From Ottelia alismoides (lineage: Eukaryota > Streptophyta > Magnoliopsida > Alismatales > Hydrocharitaceae): DNA of 64,000 bases. The translations under genes were made by a program, and so were the position numbers. Within the stretch, counting starts at the first letter, position 1, and every line of letters begins with the position of its first letter. The notes beneath the pieces are model-generated. The model made no database searches and was not told the origin of the DNA. It was given only the letters and a program-made list of their open reading frames with translations. Positions 48,511 through 60,720 of the stretch are shown piece after piece. The DNA lies in assembly GCA_037367405.1 (NCBI GenBank), contig JAZKJV010008264.1, positions 496,001 to 560,000 of the forward strand, written 5' to 3'.

Positions 48511-49560
48511 GATAAACATATTGCGGATGATGTTCTGACTTCTAGTGGACTCTATGAATTGTGCATTGATGAAAATTTCATGAATATTATTGCCACTGAT
48601 AAAAACCCTAAAAGAACCAGGAAGGATGAAAATCATTCGAATATGATTTTGCATCAAAGGCTTGATCATTTATCTATTGATGGGATCAATAGATTAATAA
48701 AGGATAGATCCTTAGATTTTCTACAGGTCCAAACTTTGCCTACCTGCAAACATAGTATTCAAGGTAAAATGACTAGGACATCTTTTCGTAACAAGGTTAC
48801 AAGATGCGAAGGTATTCTTAACCTAATACATACCGATGTATGCAGTCCCTTCCATGTTGTGACCTAAAATGGATATCGATATTATTTTACATTTATTAAT
48901 CACCATTCGTGATACGGTTTATCTTCCTAGTACGTCATAAATATGAAACCTTTGAAAAGTTAAAAGAGTTCATGGCTTTGGTTAGAAACAAATCGATAGA
49001 AAGATCAAATGGATTTGATCTGACCAAGGTGGTGAGTATCTCTCAGACTAATCTAAGAAATACCTCAAAGAGAGAGGAATTGTCTCCAATCCCACTCCTC
49101 CTGGAACTCCCTAACTTAATGGTGTTGTTGAAAGACACAACAGGACCATTATGGATATGGTCCGTTCAATGATGAGTAAAGCACATTTGCCTCTTAGTTT
49201 AAGGGGACATGCAGTAGAGAATGCAATATATCCTGAATAAGATTCCTAGAAAACATGTACCTGAAACTCCTCATGAGTTTTGATATGGAACCAAACCCAT
49301 TAAACACTTAAGGGTTTGGGGTTTCTTGGTCCATGCAAAAACGTGGATGCAAGTAAGTCGAAATCTCATACTAAAGAGTGCTACTTTATTGGGTATGTTA
49401 AGGATGGTATTGGATACCAATTTTATGACCCTGAGACTCAGAAGTTCTTCATTTCTAGAGATGAAAATTTCTGTAGGATGGTTTCCTTAAGAGTCAAAAC
49501 AAAAATGAGGTAGAGGAACTCATTAGATCCCCTGAGGATACTGAGCTTCCTGAACCAGAC
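48511..49560 (+). pseudogene. Dead copia integrase
   Basis: The zinc-binding region has LHQRLDHLSIDGINRLIKDR (about 48650) and LPTCKHSIQGKMTR (about 48736), the HHCC module with one Cys lost (CKHS). LIHTDVCSPF marks the start of the catalytic core with its first Asp. KSHTKECYFIGYVKDGIGYQ and FYDPETQKFFISRD (about 49358-49470) are the family's C-terminal words. The frame changes at least three times (48559, 48909 and 49316 lie in different frames). Lying before the reverse transcriptase, it proves copia order. Confidence 0.85.
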
Positions 49561-49689
49561 ACTAAATAAGTAAATGAAGATGTAACACACGTACCTCTTC
49601 GAAGAAGTCTGAGGGGTGGTTGCACCACCATAAAGGTACAAATTCCATGTAATAGATTAAACTGACAATGATCCAACTTCATTTGATGA

Positions 49690-50710
49690 AGCACTCGCAT
49701 ACCATGACATGGATAGATGGATTCTAGAAATGAAGTCTGAAATAGACTCCATGCATAAGGATGGTGTATGGACCCTAGAGGATCCACCTAAAGGGGTGAA
49801 ATCCATTGGGAGTAAATGGATCTTCAAGAGAAAAAGGGGATCAAATGGGAAGGTATAGACCTTCAAGGCACATTTCTTAGCCAAGGGCTACACACAGAGA
49901 GAAACCATCGACTACAATGAGACATTCTTTTCTGTGTCTATGCTTAAGTCTATCAGGGCACTGCTAGCTACAGCTGCATGTCTTGAGTACGATATCTATG
50001 AGATGGATGTCAAGACAGCTTTCCTCAATGGATACCTCGAGGAGGATATCTATATGAAGCAGACCCAGGGCTTCATAACTGAGGAAGGCAAAGTATGTAA
50101 GTTGAAGAAATCCATATATGGGCTCAAACAAGGTTCTCGTATCTGGAACATCATATTCGACGAAACCATAAAGAGTTATGATTTTGTATAGAATACTGAT
50201 GAATCGTATGTATACAAAAAGCTCAGTGGGAACGACATTGTTTTCACCATGCTTTACGTAGATGGCATCCTTATAATTGAGAATGATACATGAATGATGA
50301 CCGGTATTAATATTTGGTTACCCCATACCTTTGAGATGAAAGATCTTGAAGAAACCTCTTATATCTTGAGTATGAAGCTGTTCAGAAATAGAGAAAAGAT
50401 GATTTTGAGATTGTCACAACATGGGTACATTAAGAAGATTTTGGAACATTTCTATATGGAGAATTCCAAGAAAGGCTTCTTTCTCTTAAGATATGGTATC
50501 CACTTGTGTAAAGGAATGGCTCCTCAAAGTGTTGAGGATAATAAACCATGGCAGGATGCCCCTACACATCCAACTGTGGGAAGCCTAATATACGTCATGA
50601 TGTGCACAAAGCCAGATATATGCCATGTAGTGGGAGTGGTAAGACATTATCAATCCTGTTGTGGAGAGGAACACTGGAATGCAATGAATAACATCTTCAA
50701 GTAACTAAGA
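49690..50710 (+). pseudogene. Dead copia reverse transcriptase
   Basis: Family words in order are WILEMKSEIDSMHKDGVWTL, SIGSKWIFKRKRGSNGK, LLATAACLEYDIYEMDVKTA, FLNGYLEEDIYMKQTQGF and CKLKKSIYGLKQGSRIW. The catalytic YVDD is YVDGIL at about 50256: the second Asp is Gly. In-frame stops lie at about 49856 (after SNGKV), 50189 and 50291. The rest follows the frame that holds 49934-50704. Confidence 0.88.
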
Positions 50711-51177
50711 TGGATGCAAGATTACGTCTTGGTCTACGGAGATGGTGACCTCCTAGTCTTAGGATAACAAATTCTGACTTCTAGTCCGATATTGATGATC
50801 GAAACTCGACATCAGGTTTTGTGTTCATGTTGAACAGTGTTGGTGTGAGATAGAGAAGCAAGGATCAGGACACTACAACTGATTCAACAAGAGGAGTCGA
50901 ATACATTGCCACATCGGATGCTGCAAAGGAGATGGTGTGCTCGTGCAAGTTCATCTTGGAGCTTAGTGTAGTTTCCTCTGATACTCCCATCCTTCTACTC
51001 TACGATAACACGAGAGCCATAGCTCAGGTAAACGAAACCATATGGCATCAAAAGAGTAAGCTCGTGGAAAGGAAATACCACATCACTCGGGAGATACAAA
51101 AGCATAGTGACATCATCATCACAAGTTGGCCCTTGTTGGTAACGGTTTTGATCCGCTTACCAAACCTTTAACATAGA
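50711..51177 (+). pseudogene. Dead copia RNase H and polyprotein C-terminus
   Basis: It shows STTDST-like TTDSTRGVEYIATSDAAKEM (about 50873), LLLYDNTRAIAQVNE (about 50992) and HQKSKLVERKYHITREIQ, the RNase H region of copia. After a further shift, DPLTKPLT and a stop at about 51150-51177 are the usual C-terminal words. Confidence 0.82.
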
Positions 51178-51239
51178 AGGTTTTTGACCTGCATGTAATG
51201 AGCATGGATTTAAGGAATGTTCCTGAATGGTTCTGCGGG

Positions 51240-51251
51240 CTAGTGGGAGAT
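51240..51251 (+). promoter_or_regulatory. Copia polypurine tract
   Basis: CTAGTGGGAGATT directly precedes the 3' LTR start TGTTAGCC. GTGGGAGATTGTT is the common form in plant copia elements. Confidence 0.85.
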
Positions 51252-53070
51252 TGTTAGCCATGTGATCCCGAGGTGAACCATTTCTACAATAAATGTTTTG
51301 GTATTGTTTAATATATCAATAAAAGTTATTGTCTATTTCACTCCATGTCTAAGATTAAATGAATGAATGCACTTTAAGGCCCCTTAGTACAATTAGGGTT
51401 ATGTACCATGGCCATCTTAATGATCATACAGTTGTTGATTCAATTGTTGAATCATTGAGGTTGGTGCTTGGATGAATATCTAAAGAGTTAGATTGAGGAC
51501 TCATCAAGTACCATCAAATGATCGTTAAGAGATGATCTCCAGCCTGAGAAAGATATGAGATGTATTGTTATATGTCTGAGTGTATTCATTTGGCAGACCG
51601 ATAGGTTTATGGCAAATCAAGGTCTATACGCCAACGAGTTGGTGTGCATACATGGGCATATGAGTAATACGATCTCTCAAAGGTAACATACATGTTCACT
51701 TGTGAATCGGAAGACATGAGCTCACTCATGAGGTATTGGGATCGACCAAATTCCATGAATGGTCGTCTTTCTTTGGAAGCATGATTGACATGAATTTATA
51801 GGTATTATATGTGCTTCGGAAATAATATGATCAATATCAATTCCAAATGACCTAATGAGAAACTTAGTGATGAAACCTTGAAGATGATAATGTAAAATTG
51901 ATCTATATCTTCGGTTTTATTCTAGATCTTCCAGTATGCAGAATTACATGTATTAGGAATACCTGAGGATGATGTGATCGCAAATGATTGTATAACCATG
52001 ACGCTTCCATTTTGAGGGAGTGATAAAATATGTTTGGATTTTAGTGACAACTCTCAATAGAGAAGTGATCTAATAGTGGACAATGACCTGAATTTGATTC
52101 AGACGCAATGAGAAGATTAGATTTGCGTCTTTAATTTAATCAAACATCTATGGAGTTCTCTGAGATCTAGATTTGAGATATGATCTCAATATCCAAGTCA
52201 CTATATGTGGAACATACAATCGCACAGTCCTTATCTCCCAATATCCACGGAGAAAGTTCATTATTCTTGAAAAGTTCAAGAATAATTCCTATGATGTAAT
52301 GAATATCAAAGCATTGAAAAAAATTAAATGTGATTTAATTATCATAAATAATGTGAATGTGATTTATATTCTTTAGATACATGACAATGATGATCCAACA
52401 TAATTAAATTTGATTTAATTATTATGGATACAAATAGTATGGATAGTGTTATCCATATTATTCATATATATTTTAAATGTAATTTATAATATATAAGAGA
52501 GAGCTATTTAATTGGATTCATATTGGACAATTAATTGAAAAATGTAATTTACAGATTATTTTGGATTGTGAAAGTGATTTACAAATTTCAAATGGCATAA
52601 TTGAAATTTTCACAAAATAAATTTAGAATTTTTATGAAATAATTCGCAGCATAAGTTATTGAAAATATTGAAAGATTACATGAGATACTGTATCTCACAT
52701 AATTGGAAAAGGACATCACTTCCTTATGAGGAGGTTGGATGACAACCCTTGAGTTCTAATTCAAGTGTGGTCGTCCACTCTTCATTAGGAAGGAGATTTG
52801 TCTCTTTCCTATTCCTTCCTTGCTTATTGATTTGAATGAATTAATTTATATTGATAATTACTAATATAATTATAATTAAATTAAATTATTGGTTGTGTTT
52901 TTACAACAAAATCATGGCCATTAAAAGAAACACAATCTCCACCATTGGATTTGTATTGTCCATGGATTGAGATCCAAGGACTCCCAAAATATTATAAACG
53001 AAGAGGCAATCCTGGATCTTCATTTTACAACATATAATTATCAAGATCTCTCCCATTCTCATCATACTAT
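51252..53070 (+). repeat. Copia 3' LTR, left piece
   Basis: It matches 2313-4310 of the 5' LTR in order, with small deletions (the stretch corresponding to about 2615-2790 is shorter here). It ends in the solo LTR G target duplication ACTAT. Confidence 0.88.
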
Positions 53071-56005
53071 TGATGAATCCACGATTCATCATCTTAATAT
53101 CTTGATCTTAGCAAAATCCCCGAGTAAAATTCCAAATAAATATCCATAAAATCAATAAACTAATAAAATAACTCTTGTAAATAAAATACACTAATTTTTG
53201 TATATTAGATTGTAAAAAATAAATTACCCATAAAAAGCCGCAAAAATAAAGGAGTTTTATACATGTAAATAACCCAAAACTTCATGTATTTTTAATAGTT
53301 TCATTTCAACTCCTTTTTGGCCTAATTCTTTCTCTAACTTGTTTATAAAAATGTATATAAAAATACAAAAATACAAAACAAATTTCACTCAAGTAAATGC
53401 TCCTGGATCCCAAAGAGAAAAGGTCGTAAAATCCAACTTCCAAGCTAAATTCCCGCTCCGTATGAACTCCAAATTCACCAACTCACTTTTAAAGCTCAAG
53501 TTGGAAAATTATCTATCCAACAGAAGTAGTTTCATTAAAATCGGAGCTCATTTGCAAAAGTTGAGTTTTGGGACCTAGATGTACATTGTATATTATGTAT
53601 ATATTCATTCTTTCTTCATTTTTTATTTTACCTTTATTAATTACTAAAAATACAAAAAAAATCATACTTGTGTTGTATTTTAATTGTAGTATTTTATTGT
53701 ATTTTTTTGTTGAAAATATATCTTATTAAAAAGACAAAAAAATTACATATTAGAAAAGTAAAAAAAATATTTATGTTGTTTGTCTTCTTTTGTAAATTCT
53801 CCACTATTTATTTTCTTCTCTTTTATTCTATTGTAATTAAAGTAACCTACTTTATTTTATATTATTTATTTATTTTACATTCTCTACAATAACCACCAAT
53901 TCAACTCCATTACTCCACCATTTTTTCTAACTTCTAATTCAACTCCACGATTTTATTAACCTCCATCCCACTCCATCTTAATTCTAACTTCCATTTTTTT
54001 CCTCTTTATATACATCTCATTCTCCTCATTTTTGCCTTTGATCCATCTTTATGTGAGGAGAGCCTAGTTCATAGAGTAGAATCGGTGACAGCGACGCAAC
54101 CGCGGTCGAGCGACGACAGCCCTCTCTCTGGTGAGATCCGTTGGTTTTTTGGCCAACATCGCAGCCGCAATCGCGCGCTGCTCGAGCTCATCGCACGCCG
54201 ACGATTCGAGCGAAGACCGTGCTCTCGTGAGCACACCATAGGCACCCGCGTTCATCGTAGGTAATTTCTCTTTTCATCATTCGGCATCGTTGTTATTTTT
54301 GCATCACATGACCATCCACATGTCCCTCTTTGTTTAGTTCATATCATCTTCACGCTATCATTTTGTTCCCCACCTTTTGTATCCATATTATATCATGTTT
54401 TAAGAAATTTTAAAAAAATAAAAAAAATAAACAAAAAAATATTACAGTTCCAGCACTAAAAAATTTATAAAAAAAATCAAAAAAAAACGAGCCAGCAGTG
54501 CACCGTCGCCCCCACCATCATCAGGCAGCGGCGCACCCGTCGCCCCCACCTTCAAGTGGCCACGCCACCGCCACCCGGCGGCATCCCCGCCACCACCAGC
54601 TGGCGGCCTCCACCGCGACCACTCACAGCACAGCTGCCAGCGGCGGCGTCGCCCTATGGCCCCCTCCTCTTCAGCGGCCGCCCTCCGCCCACCGCGACCC
54701 GCCCCCTCGCCCTCCGACGGCCGCCGTGCCTCCTCACTGTCGTGCACGGCGCCACCCGCCCCTCCACCGCTTGAGTCCGCCGCCGACCTCACCCCCACAG
54801 TTGGGTTCACCTGCAAAATCCAGAGGAAGAAGAATGTCCATTTCTTTTTAAATTTTCTATTGTGAAATTTCATATTATATTTCTCATGTTTCTGTAATTA
54901 CAAAAGCATTCTTGTACATAAGTTGCATTGTATTTTTAGTTTCTGTATTTGTACAGATGCCCTTATGTTTGGCTATTAATTTGGATACGTGTTTTTCATC
55001 TTTTTATTCAATGAAAAATGTTTTAATGTTGAGCAACTAGTTCTCTGCCTCGTGGATACTTGTTTATATTTTTAGGGTATTTGGGTAATTAATTAAAATT
55101 GTCTTACTGGAATTCTGCATATTTTACCCATTTCATACTATTAAATTCATATCTCACATTTAGTTGCTCTAAAAATTCAACAAAAATTAGAGATGATGCC
55201 TTGATAAGTGATTGAGATAGTATCCAAATTTCATCCAAAGTGGATTCTCTTGTGCCTGAAATAAAATGTGGAGTGATTTTAGTATTTGATTTTTAATTAA
55301 ATCCACATACATCATTTTCGTGAAATTTCAAGTCTCCTGTATGCCACATGAAAATATCTACTTGAGATAATTTGCACTCTGATTAATTTGATAAGTGGAT
55401 TAATTAAGAATTAATCACTCACTGTCACTTTGTTTTCACTAAAAAATATATAAAAAATTCATACTTTATCAAAAAATTCAAAAAATATTACTGTAGCTTC
55501 CTTTCATCATGTTTTCATTCCACTAAATTTTTCATAATTTTTGCTTACTGTTTATGTGAAAAATTGTGAAAAAACCCTTAAAAAGTGTGTAATTTTAATT
55601 ATTGCATTTTAATTCATAAAAATACAAAAAAAAATGTGTTTTGTGTTCATCACTGGATTAGGATTCTAGGAAAAATATAATTTGGCTGAATTGGACTAAT
55701 TTGACATTAAAATTAATTTGGTCTTGTTGTGTGTTTTCTTAATGTCTTAATTCACTCGCATGTTGCATTACCATTTGTCTTTACATTAGAAAATCTAAAA
55801 AAATACCGCTTAGAAATCTAAAACTAAATTTTCAAATTAACCCGAAGTTGTTCCTTTGCCTCCTTGTGTTCGACCCCGGACTTGCCCGGGATATAAATTA
55901 AAGTCGAGACACTCTTCGCGGAGATCTTCTCTCGGTTCTGACTGAATCGCTAAGTACACGTACCACAACGAACACGAATTATTTATTGTATTTTGCGACT
56001 CGTCA
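53071..56005 (+). mobile_element. Gypsy solo LTR G (plus), in the copia 3' LTR
   Basis: It runs from TGATGAATCC to CGACTCGTCA with a perfect 5-bp duplication ACTAT at 53066-53070 and 56006-56010. The first 25 bp form the terminal palindrome. The GC-rich core at 54060-54800 is Ala/Pro-coding by chance on both strands (54442-54873 minus, 54498-54851 plus), with no motif. The 3' end has CCTCCTTGTGTTCGACCCCG, the same signature as the other gypsy LTR ends. There is no internal domain, so it is a solo LTR. Confidence 0.9.
54005..54012 (+). promoter_or_regulatory. TATA box of solo LTR G
   Basis: TTTATATA is followed by CATCTCATTCTCC, about 935 bp into the LTR and just before the GC-rich leader, as in A2 and E. 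Confidence 0.5.
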
Positions 56006-56010
56006 ACTAT

Positions 56011-56471
56011 ACACCCCATTTCTCTCTCTCTACGTGGTTTTCCACTTTGTGACCTAGAGAGAATCATCTTCATTGCTACACCGTCGTATTGTCGCTTCAA
56101 CTGCTCATGTTTCTTCATCTTCCTCGCTCCCTCCAGTACGCGAAGAAGCCTCGGATTTTGTTTGACAAAATGAGGAAATCTGTCTTCATCAACGCGCTCG
56201 CAAGTGTCTCCTCCATCAAGTTGGACTTGAGAAGGTGGTTTCTTTGCTTAGAGACTATGCTCACAACCATGCTTCAAGAGATATTTCTATATCTTCTATG
56301 TCATTTATATGAAACAATCCGAGAAGTGTTCTGGGATCATCTGATTTCATCGTTTTAAAAATATTTAATCTCCGCTGCACCGAGAAACTAGTGGGACTAG
56401 TAGCTCACGATCACATATGATGTGATCTTAATGCTTCTGTGATGTGCTTAAGGTTCTTTCCATTACCTTCA
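56011..56471 (+). repeat. Copia 3' LTR, right piece
   Basis: Matches 4311-4461 and 23288-23622 of the split 5' LTR, including CACTTTGTGACCTAGA and GCACCGAG. It ends ACCTTCA; B's LTR continues from 56472. Confidence 0.87.
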
Positions 56472-57737
56472 GAAAGGGGATTCACTGGGAGATTGGAGAG
56501 ATGGTAGGTGTCTCCTATGATCGCCTCAAAGACCCAACGGAGGAGGTCTCGAAGCTAGGCATCGTTTGAAGGGTAAGTAGCTCAACCGGAGGATGAGGAT
56601 CGTGCCTAGGAGTTAGGTCTTCATCGACAAAGGCGAGGGCTTCCACCACCTTCCTTGAAACTTTCTCTATTAACTGTGTAGGATGTGGAGGAATGCAGTG
56701 AGAGTTGAGACTTTATAGGAAGAGGGGTTGTCGTATTTGATGGCAAGGGTGCAACGATCGCGAAAAAGGAGAGAAGGCGGCAGGCGGCGGTTACACGGAG
56801 GAGGGTGTGGTTCGACGAATGGTCGGGTGCAGGAGGAGGAAGAGGTAGGGTCATGTGCTCAGCATGTAACTAGGAGAGGGAGATGGATGGGGGTCAGGTC
56901 ACGTGCGACACACATGACCTACGGAGAGGAGTGAAGAGAGAGAAGAGAGGGCAGAAAGAAGAAGAGGGAAAAAGAGAGAAAGAAGATAGAAAGAAAGAAC
57001 GAAAAAGGAAAAATAAAATTAAAACAAAATAAAAAATAATAAAAATAATAATAAGGATTAAAAAGTAAAAATATAAAAATTAAAGAAAAATAAAATAAAA
57101 ATAATTAAAATTAAAAGAACAACAAAAAAGGAATAGTAAGTGATGTCAGATCAAAAAGTATTCACAGGAAAGTTGTTTGTCTCAACGAGATCTACAACTT
57201 TTCTGAAGGACTTATAATCAAAAGAGGTCAATTGTATAAAAAATGTTTTTGGAGGTACTCTATATAAAAAATGTTGTATTTTTACATTTTTTGCATTTTC
57301 TATATTTTTAAGAAGATTTTGATTAGTGGATTAATATATGTATAATATATACTTAATTAATATATTTTTATGGATTTTTTATAGGTTAGAAAACTATAAA
57401 ATAAAAACGGTAAAGATAAAATATGTACAAAAATATATAATATCATATTTTTGTGTTTTCTCTTTCTGATTTTTATGGGATTTAATTCTTGATTCCAAGT
57501 TAGTTAATTAATTAAAGAAAATAATATAAAAGGAATTACGTTAAAATAACAATTATTTACACATAAAATAATAAGCTCAAATTATGTGAACAAGGGTTAT
57601 TTAATTGTAGATTTTAATCCTAAATTCAACACTATTAGTGATTATTAATTAATAAAAATTAAGGGGATTAATTCGTAAATTATTAAAGAGAATGTGCTAA
57701 AATCACCATATAGAGTAGATGAATCATGGATTAATCA
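56472..57737 (-). repeat. Element B 3' LTR, right piece
   Basis: It includes a GC-rich part with GGTCACGTGCGACACACATG, a purine-rich tract (56935-57130), the conserved hairpin (57168-57203) and the AT-rich LTR start. It ends at 57737, where the minus-strand LTR starts TGATTAATCC. It is closely similar to solo LTR E read in the opposite direction. Confidence 0.78.
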
Positions 57738-57750
57738 CATCCCTATACTT
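57738..57750 (-). promoter_or_regulatory. Element B polypurine tract
   Basis: Minus strand AAGTATAGGGATG directly before the LTR start; same core as A2 and C. Confidence 0.72.
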
Positions 57751-60394
57751 AGATCTTTACATGTCCCCAAGCAAATTTTAGTGAGTTAGAAGGTTGAATC
57801 CCTGACTGTGCATGTGCGAATTTCAAGACTTGTCTCATTATGAATCTTTGGTTTTAGTGGTCCTAAAATTCTAAGCTCCAACAGGCTTTAGTTAAAAGGA
57901 ATCCATCGTCTATAATTATCAGAATCTTTATTTATACATATATCATAAGCGATATGACAATTAATTTGTATTTCAATTATGAGCGTTGAGTCAAAATGTC
58001 ACTCAAAGTCCGTATCCAAGAGACTCTCCTCAAGGCCTAGTCCTCAACACTATAGAATAAATCAGCTATTGCATCCAGTCTCAATAGTTTGACATACTTG
58101 AAAATGTATATGACAGGACAGATGATGAAGGGAAACAATTTGTGTATTTTCTTCTCTGCCTTGCATTGGAACAAGGATCCTCTTGAGTGCCTTATTAGTC
58201 AAAACATATATTTTTGGTTGTTGGCTAGTGTGTCTGTCAAGGGTTGTTGAGTCATATGTACTTGTTTTCTTGGGAGTACATCGGGGTATGTATTTTTTAA
58301 GTATCTAATATACTTACACCCATACTTGTATCGCTTGTAATGCAGAGCCCTTTTTGAGGTACTATCCCGACTCATTTAGACTAATGAGCTTTGATACAAG
58401 TGGACACTTTGAAATGGTTAGGTGCGCTCACCTTTGATTGAAGCTCTTTTAAATTTGACTTTGTATAGAGAGAGCCTTTCTTTCAAAATTTTCTTTTTCT
58501 TTTTTTTGCAGGCTAGCTCCACTGCTTTTACCAAGCTCATATTGTTCAACAAATTAGTATGTTTTATCACACCCTGGAAATAGGTCAGTGTCAAAAGATA
58601 GCATGCAAACTTGTTCACGTGATGGTTAGGGTTTGCTGACACTCAAGTTTCATGAAGCTGTCATTGACTTTATCCTATCACCGAGAATCATAAAATCAGT
58701 TCTAGGCTCAAATCTCCAGTCCCAGACCCTCAAGTAATACCTCAACTCATCTCATCATTCATGTAGTTGTGAAAGTGATGTGTTGATCAAATTCAGAAAG
58801 GTAGAGATTAAGTGCTGAATATAGCACTCATATCTTTCAAACTAGGTAAGTATGGATTATTAAGTCTAAAACCCTAGTGACTAAGGCCGGTTAACTTTGA
58901 ATCAAAGAACCTTAAAAACCCGAGTTTCTTTCGTTCCTCAAGTCTTGAATGATATGAAAATGTCAAGGATAAAACCTTAAGTTAGTTTTTTTGTTAAAGG
59001 TTTTTGATTGATTTTTTTACTTTTTAATGGTTTTTGATTGATTTTTTATTTTTACCCCCTAAAAAAGTTTTTGAAAACATGTATTATTTATGCAAAGAAT
59101 TTATTTATAGTATACATAATATACACAACTTATACCCATACCTGATTTTTTGAAAAAATAGAGTACGAGCTATGGATAAAGTATATAATATATACACACA
59201 CCCCTGATACTTAGCATGTGCTATGTCCTCATGGCATAAAGTGAAATGACGACATATTTCGTATCAAGTATAGTTGAGTGAAAAGAATAAGAAGTCAACT
59301 CTCCCCCTATACTTAGGATTTTGAGGGCCTAAACATGGCAGAAGATCAAGAAATGGGGTGATTGACGGTGAGAAGGAAAGAATACAAGTGATGTATACAC
59401 AATGATATCAGTCTCCCCATACTTAGGCTTAAGTCAACCTAAGTATGATCGAGTAATTAAAAGTAGAAGATTGAGATTTGATATGGATGTACTGGGTCAA
59501 GAAGGTTTGCGGTGAACCTTCTTGTGGGAGTGTGGTGATAGTATGGAGATGTAGAAGGTGGTGAAGAGGTAGAGGATGAAGAGGTCCAGCCACCATCAGA
59601 GTCATCCTTAGAAGAATAATAGTCATACGTAAAGGATCTCCAACTATTGTCAGCAAGAGGTAAATGTCCTTTATTAATAGTTGCACATATTGCACTTGCT
59701 TGATGAACTGCTTCAGGACCAAACGATGATTCTTCAGAAATCATCTGGTTTTTGAGGTCAAAGGTGACTTTCTTGGTCGGTTTAATTCTATACGAAGCAT
59801 CAGGAGGAGGATGTCAAAGTTTTTTTCTCTATCATGAGTAACTGGTGTGGCATTTATGGGTTCCTTGTTAGATGAATCTCCGTAAAAATCAACCAATCCT
59901 TGTAGACTCATAACACGCTTCGGGCGAGGGATTTGTTCCTGGTGGACTTGTGAGTAATGGATGGGGATGTTGATGTCACCTTCTGATGTTCATGAGCTTT
60001 GACATTAAAGGTTTCCTGAGTCAGCTCCTTGTACAGTTCAAGTATTTCATGATTTGCTACCGACTCAAAAATTGTACCACTTGAATAATTATGACAATCT
60101 TCATAAACTTAGTTCAATCCCTCATAAGCTCATGAATATTGTTTCCTCCTAAGAGAAATATCATGGTGGGAGGAGTGGTGAGAATCGAAGGTCAATCCTA
60201 CAGTCGATCTCTCAGGTGTTTCTCCGAGGGTTTTTGTCTATGTTTCTTGAGGAGAGGTATGGTTGTGTGAAGTGTTCTTGTCCTGATCATGACTGTTGGT
60301 TGATGGATGGGTTGTCTAAATGCCGGGCATGTCATTGAGGGATTGTTCATTGTTATCCGTGCTCGGGAATCTTATGTCCCGAGTCTCGCAATCA
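57751..60394 (-). other. Element B 3' internal region, non-coding with conserved blocks
   Basis: It carries the block shared with A2 (58509-58675) and a TATACTTAGG hairpin with both arms at 59415-59449. A second left arm with a worn partner lies at 59302-59335. The minus-strand frame 59457-59744 (95 codons; Ser-rich, acidic in the middle) has no recognised domain. Confidence 0.6.
59415..59449 (-). repeat. CATACTTAGG...CCTAAGTATG hairpin (element B)
   Basis: CCCCATACTTAGGCTTAA pairs with the later CCTAAGTATG. Counterpart of the hairpins in A2 and C. Confidence 0.7.
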
Positions 60395-60720
60395 ATAATT
60401 ACTTTAAAAGAGGCTAAGAATGACTTTCATAGATAATTCTCCACGATGTTCAATGTCAAGGACCATAAAGTCCACTTTATGTTTTTTACCACAAAAGTTT
60501 ATGACGACGGAAACAATTCCTCATAGTATTTTGGTAGATCGATCTGGCAATTGAACGATCACCATCATCTTATTGAGTTGTCCGAGCTTGAGTTGATCAA
60601 AGACAAACTTTGGGAGGATGTTCAATGTGGAGTCATCATTCAACCGAACATGGGTGAATATGGAATCCTCAATCTCACATGTGATCCGAGTCAACCACTT
60701 GACTTTGTGGTTTTTTGACT
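60395..60720 (-). pseudogene. Degenerate gypsy aspartic protease (element B)
   Basis: The enzyme would cleave the gag-pol polyprotein. The minus-strand reading from about 60660 gives THVRLNDDSTLNILPKFVFD, QLKLGQLNKMMVIVQLPDRS, TKIL-stop-GIVSVVI and KHKVDFMVLDIEH. The D-D-S-T-LNILPK pattern, a DRS turn and a VDFMVLD strand are those of plant gypsy retropepsin (usual form DxGxSLNILP). One in-frame stop lies within it, and the glycine of the active-site triplet is missing. No reverse transcriptase follows, so it is dead and orphaned. Confidence 0.68.

Larger units (their letters stand above)
2313..56471 (+). mobile_element. Ty1/copia retrotransposon, split by three nested insertions
   Basis: The element has a 5' LTR (2313-4466 plus 23283-23622), a primer site at 23625, a leader of 23641-24691 plus 46693-47382, a dead gag-pol at 47383-51177, a polypurine tract at 51240-51251 and a 3' LTR (51252-53070 plus 56011-56471). 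The pol order protease, integrase, reverse transcriptase, RNase H is diagnostic of copia. It was opened by solo LTR E and its contents (4467-23282), by the Mutator-like element (24692-46683) and by solo LTR G (53071-56005). Without these it would be about 9.5 kb. Flanking 5-mers are AACAG (2308-2312) and GAAAG (56472-56476), a poor match, so the target duplication is decayed or a boundary is off by a base or two. Confidence 0.88.

Noticed and set aside
48269..51171. A working copia polyprotein
   Set aside because: The frame changes at least five times, the protease Asp and the second Asp of YVDD are lost, and many stops interrupt gag and pol.
54442..54873. 143-codon Gly/Ala-rich minus frame and 117-codon plus frame
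   Set aside because: Both lie on the same trinucleotide-like GC-rich block of solo LTR G; no start context or motif.
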